Positions 63,833 to 64,000 of a DNA stretch of 64,000 bases are shown here, one piece after another. The first letter of the stretch is position 1. The number at the start of each line of letters is the position of its first letter. Position numbers and translations under genes: made by a program. The stretch lies in assembly GCF_009711345.1 (NCBI RefSeq), contig NZ_SMMA01000066.1, positions 370,574-434,573 of the forward strand, given 5' to 3'. This DNA comes from Pseudovibrio flavus (GTDB taxonomy: Bacteria; Pseudomonadota; Alphaproteobacteria; Rhizobiales; Stappiaceae). Under the pieces are notes generated by a model, which saw only the letters and a program-made list of their open reading frames with translations, was not told where the DNA came from and did not search any database.

Positions 63833-63943
63833 TCAAAGGAGAAGAATGACTGCCAGAGCCGAAAGGGCGGCTGGCAACAGGATGAATACAGCGGCCTTGA
63901 TGGCCATAAACCGAATGATTTTGCTGCTGTCGTCATCCTTCAT
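63833..63943 (-). CDS. 36-aa membrane peptide between purS and purQ
   Basis: Short open frame: seven charged residues at the N-terminus (MKDDDSSK), then one hydrophobic helix from about residue 12 to the C-terminal LL. GGAG lies eight bases before the ATG. It starts 11 bases after the purS stop and ends 27 bases before purQ, so it is co-transcribed with FGAM synthase genes. Small membrane proteins associated with this enzyme are annotated in other alphaproteobacteria; their role is unknown. Confidence 0.75.
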   Translation of the reverse strand: MKDDDSSKIIRFMAIKAAVFILLPAALSALAVILLL

Positions 63944-63954
63944 TGCTTCACTCC

Positions 63955-64000
63955 TTAGAGGATCTCGATGGCGTAGTTCTCGATAACAGTGTTTGCGAGA
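63955..64000 (-). CDS. purS: FGAM synthase subunit PurS, 3' end only
   Basis: The last 14 codons, LANTVIENYAIEIL then stop, match the C-terminus of PurS, the small bridging subunit of FGAM synthase. The rest lies beyond the right edge of the window. Confidence 0.85.
   Translation of the reverse strand, partial: LANTVIENYAIEIL

Noticed and set aside
1-64000. Complete prophage, insertion sequence or integron
   Set aside because: No transposase, integrase, terminase, capsid or portal gene was found; only the lysis pair is phage-like.

Overview
The window reads as the chromosome of a motile alphaproteobacterium with moderate GC. The evidence is the flagellar regulators FlaF, FlbT and FliX, the CckA kinase, MotE, an alphaproteobacterial GAAC-N7-GAAC SOS box before recA, and a DksA homologue with the single-cysteine form of its zinc-finger region. 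The gene content would suit a marine Hyphomicrobiales/Stappiaceae-type organism (Pseudovibrio- or Roseibium-like), but this placement is inference. No rRNA, tRNA, CRISPR array or insertion sequence was recognised.

Bases 1-3175, all minus strand: a partial YcjX-type P-loop protein, a SixA-like histidine phosphatase, a small exported protein and a MoxR ATPase. Bases 3200-31823 form a large flagellar block. It holds flgE-flgK-flgL, flaF and flbT, flagellin, a FlaG-like protein, flgI-flgJ-flgN, fliX, dksA, flgF-flgG-flgA-flgH, fliL-fliM-DUF6468-motE-(1252-aa AMIN/TPR-like protein), fliO-fliP and flgB-flgC-fliE-fliQ-fliR-flhB, followed directly by cckA. flhA, fliF/G/H/I/N, motA/B, flgD and fliK are not here.

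The promoters suggest a layered cascade. CtrA-type TTAA-N7-TTAA boxes precede fliL and flgB (early genes). Sigma-54 -24/-12 sites precede flgE, flgI and flgF (later structures), each with a GGCAA-N3-TTGCC palindrome 60-135 bp upstream that could be the enhancer site of FlbD, the partner of FliX. Flagellin sits beside flbT/flaF and has a structured leader. CckA, which feeds CtrA, closes the block.

Bases 34500-57770 are mostly housekeeping: pseudouridine catabolism (psuG-psuK), recA, alaS, a cyclic-nucleotide-type K+ channel, NADP-isocitrate dehydrogenase, an HdeD-like membrane protein, trmJ, murI, an AGCS symporter, a FkbM methyltransferase, rpsD, ttcA, a pentapeptide lipoprotein, a PiT phosphate transporter and purL-bolA-grxD.

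Bases 57770-63139 look like an accessory insertion separating purL from purQ-purS. The segment holds palindromic intergenic repeats, an orphan holin-like/endolysin pair, a peroxiredoxin divergent from an AraC regulator, and a ChrA chromate transporter. The window ends with purQ, a 36-aa membrane peptide gene and the 3' end of purS.
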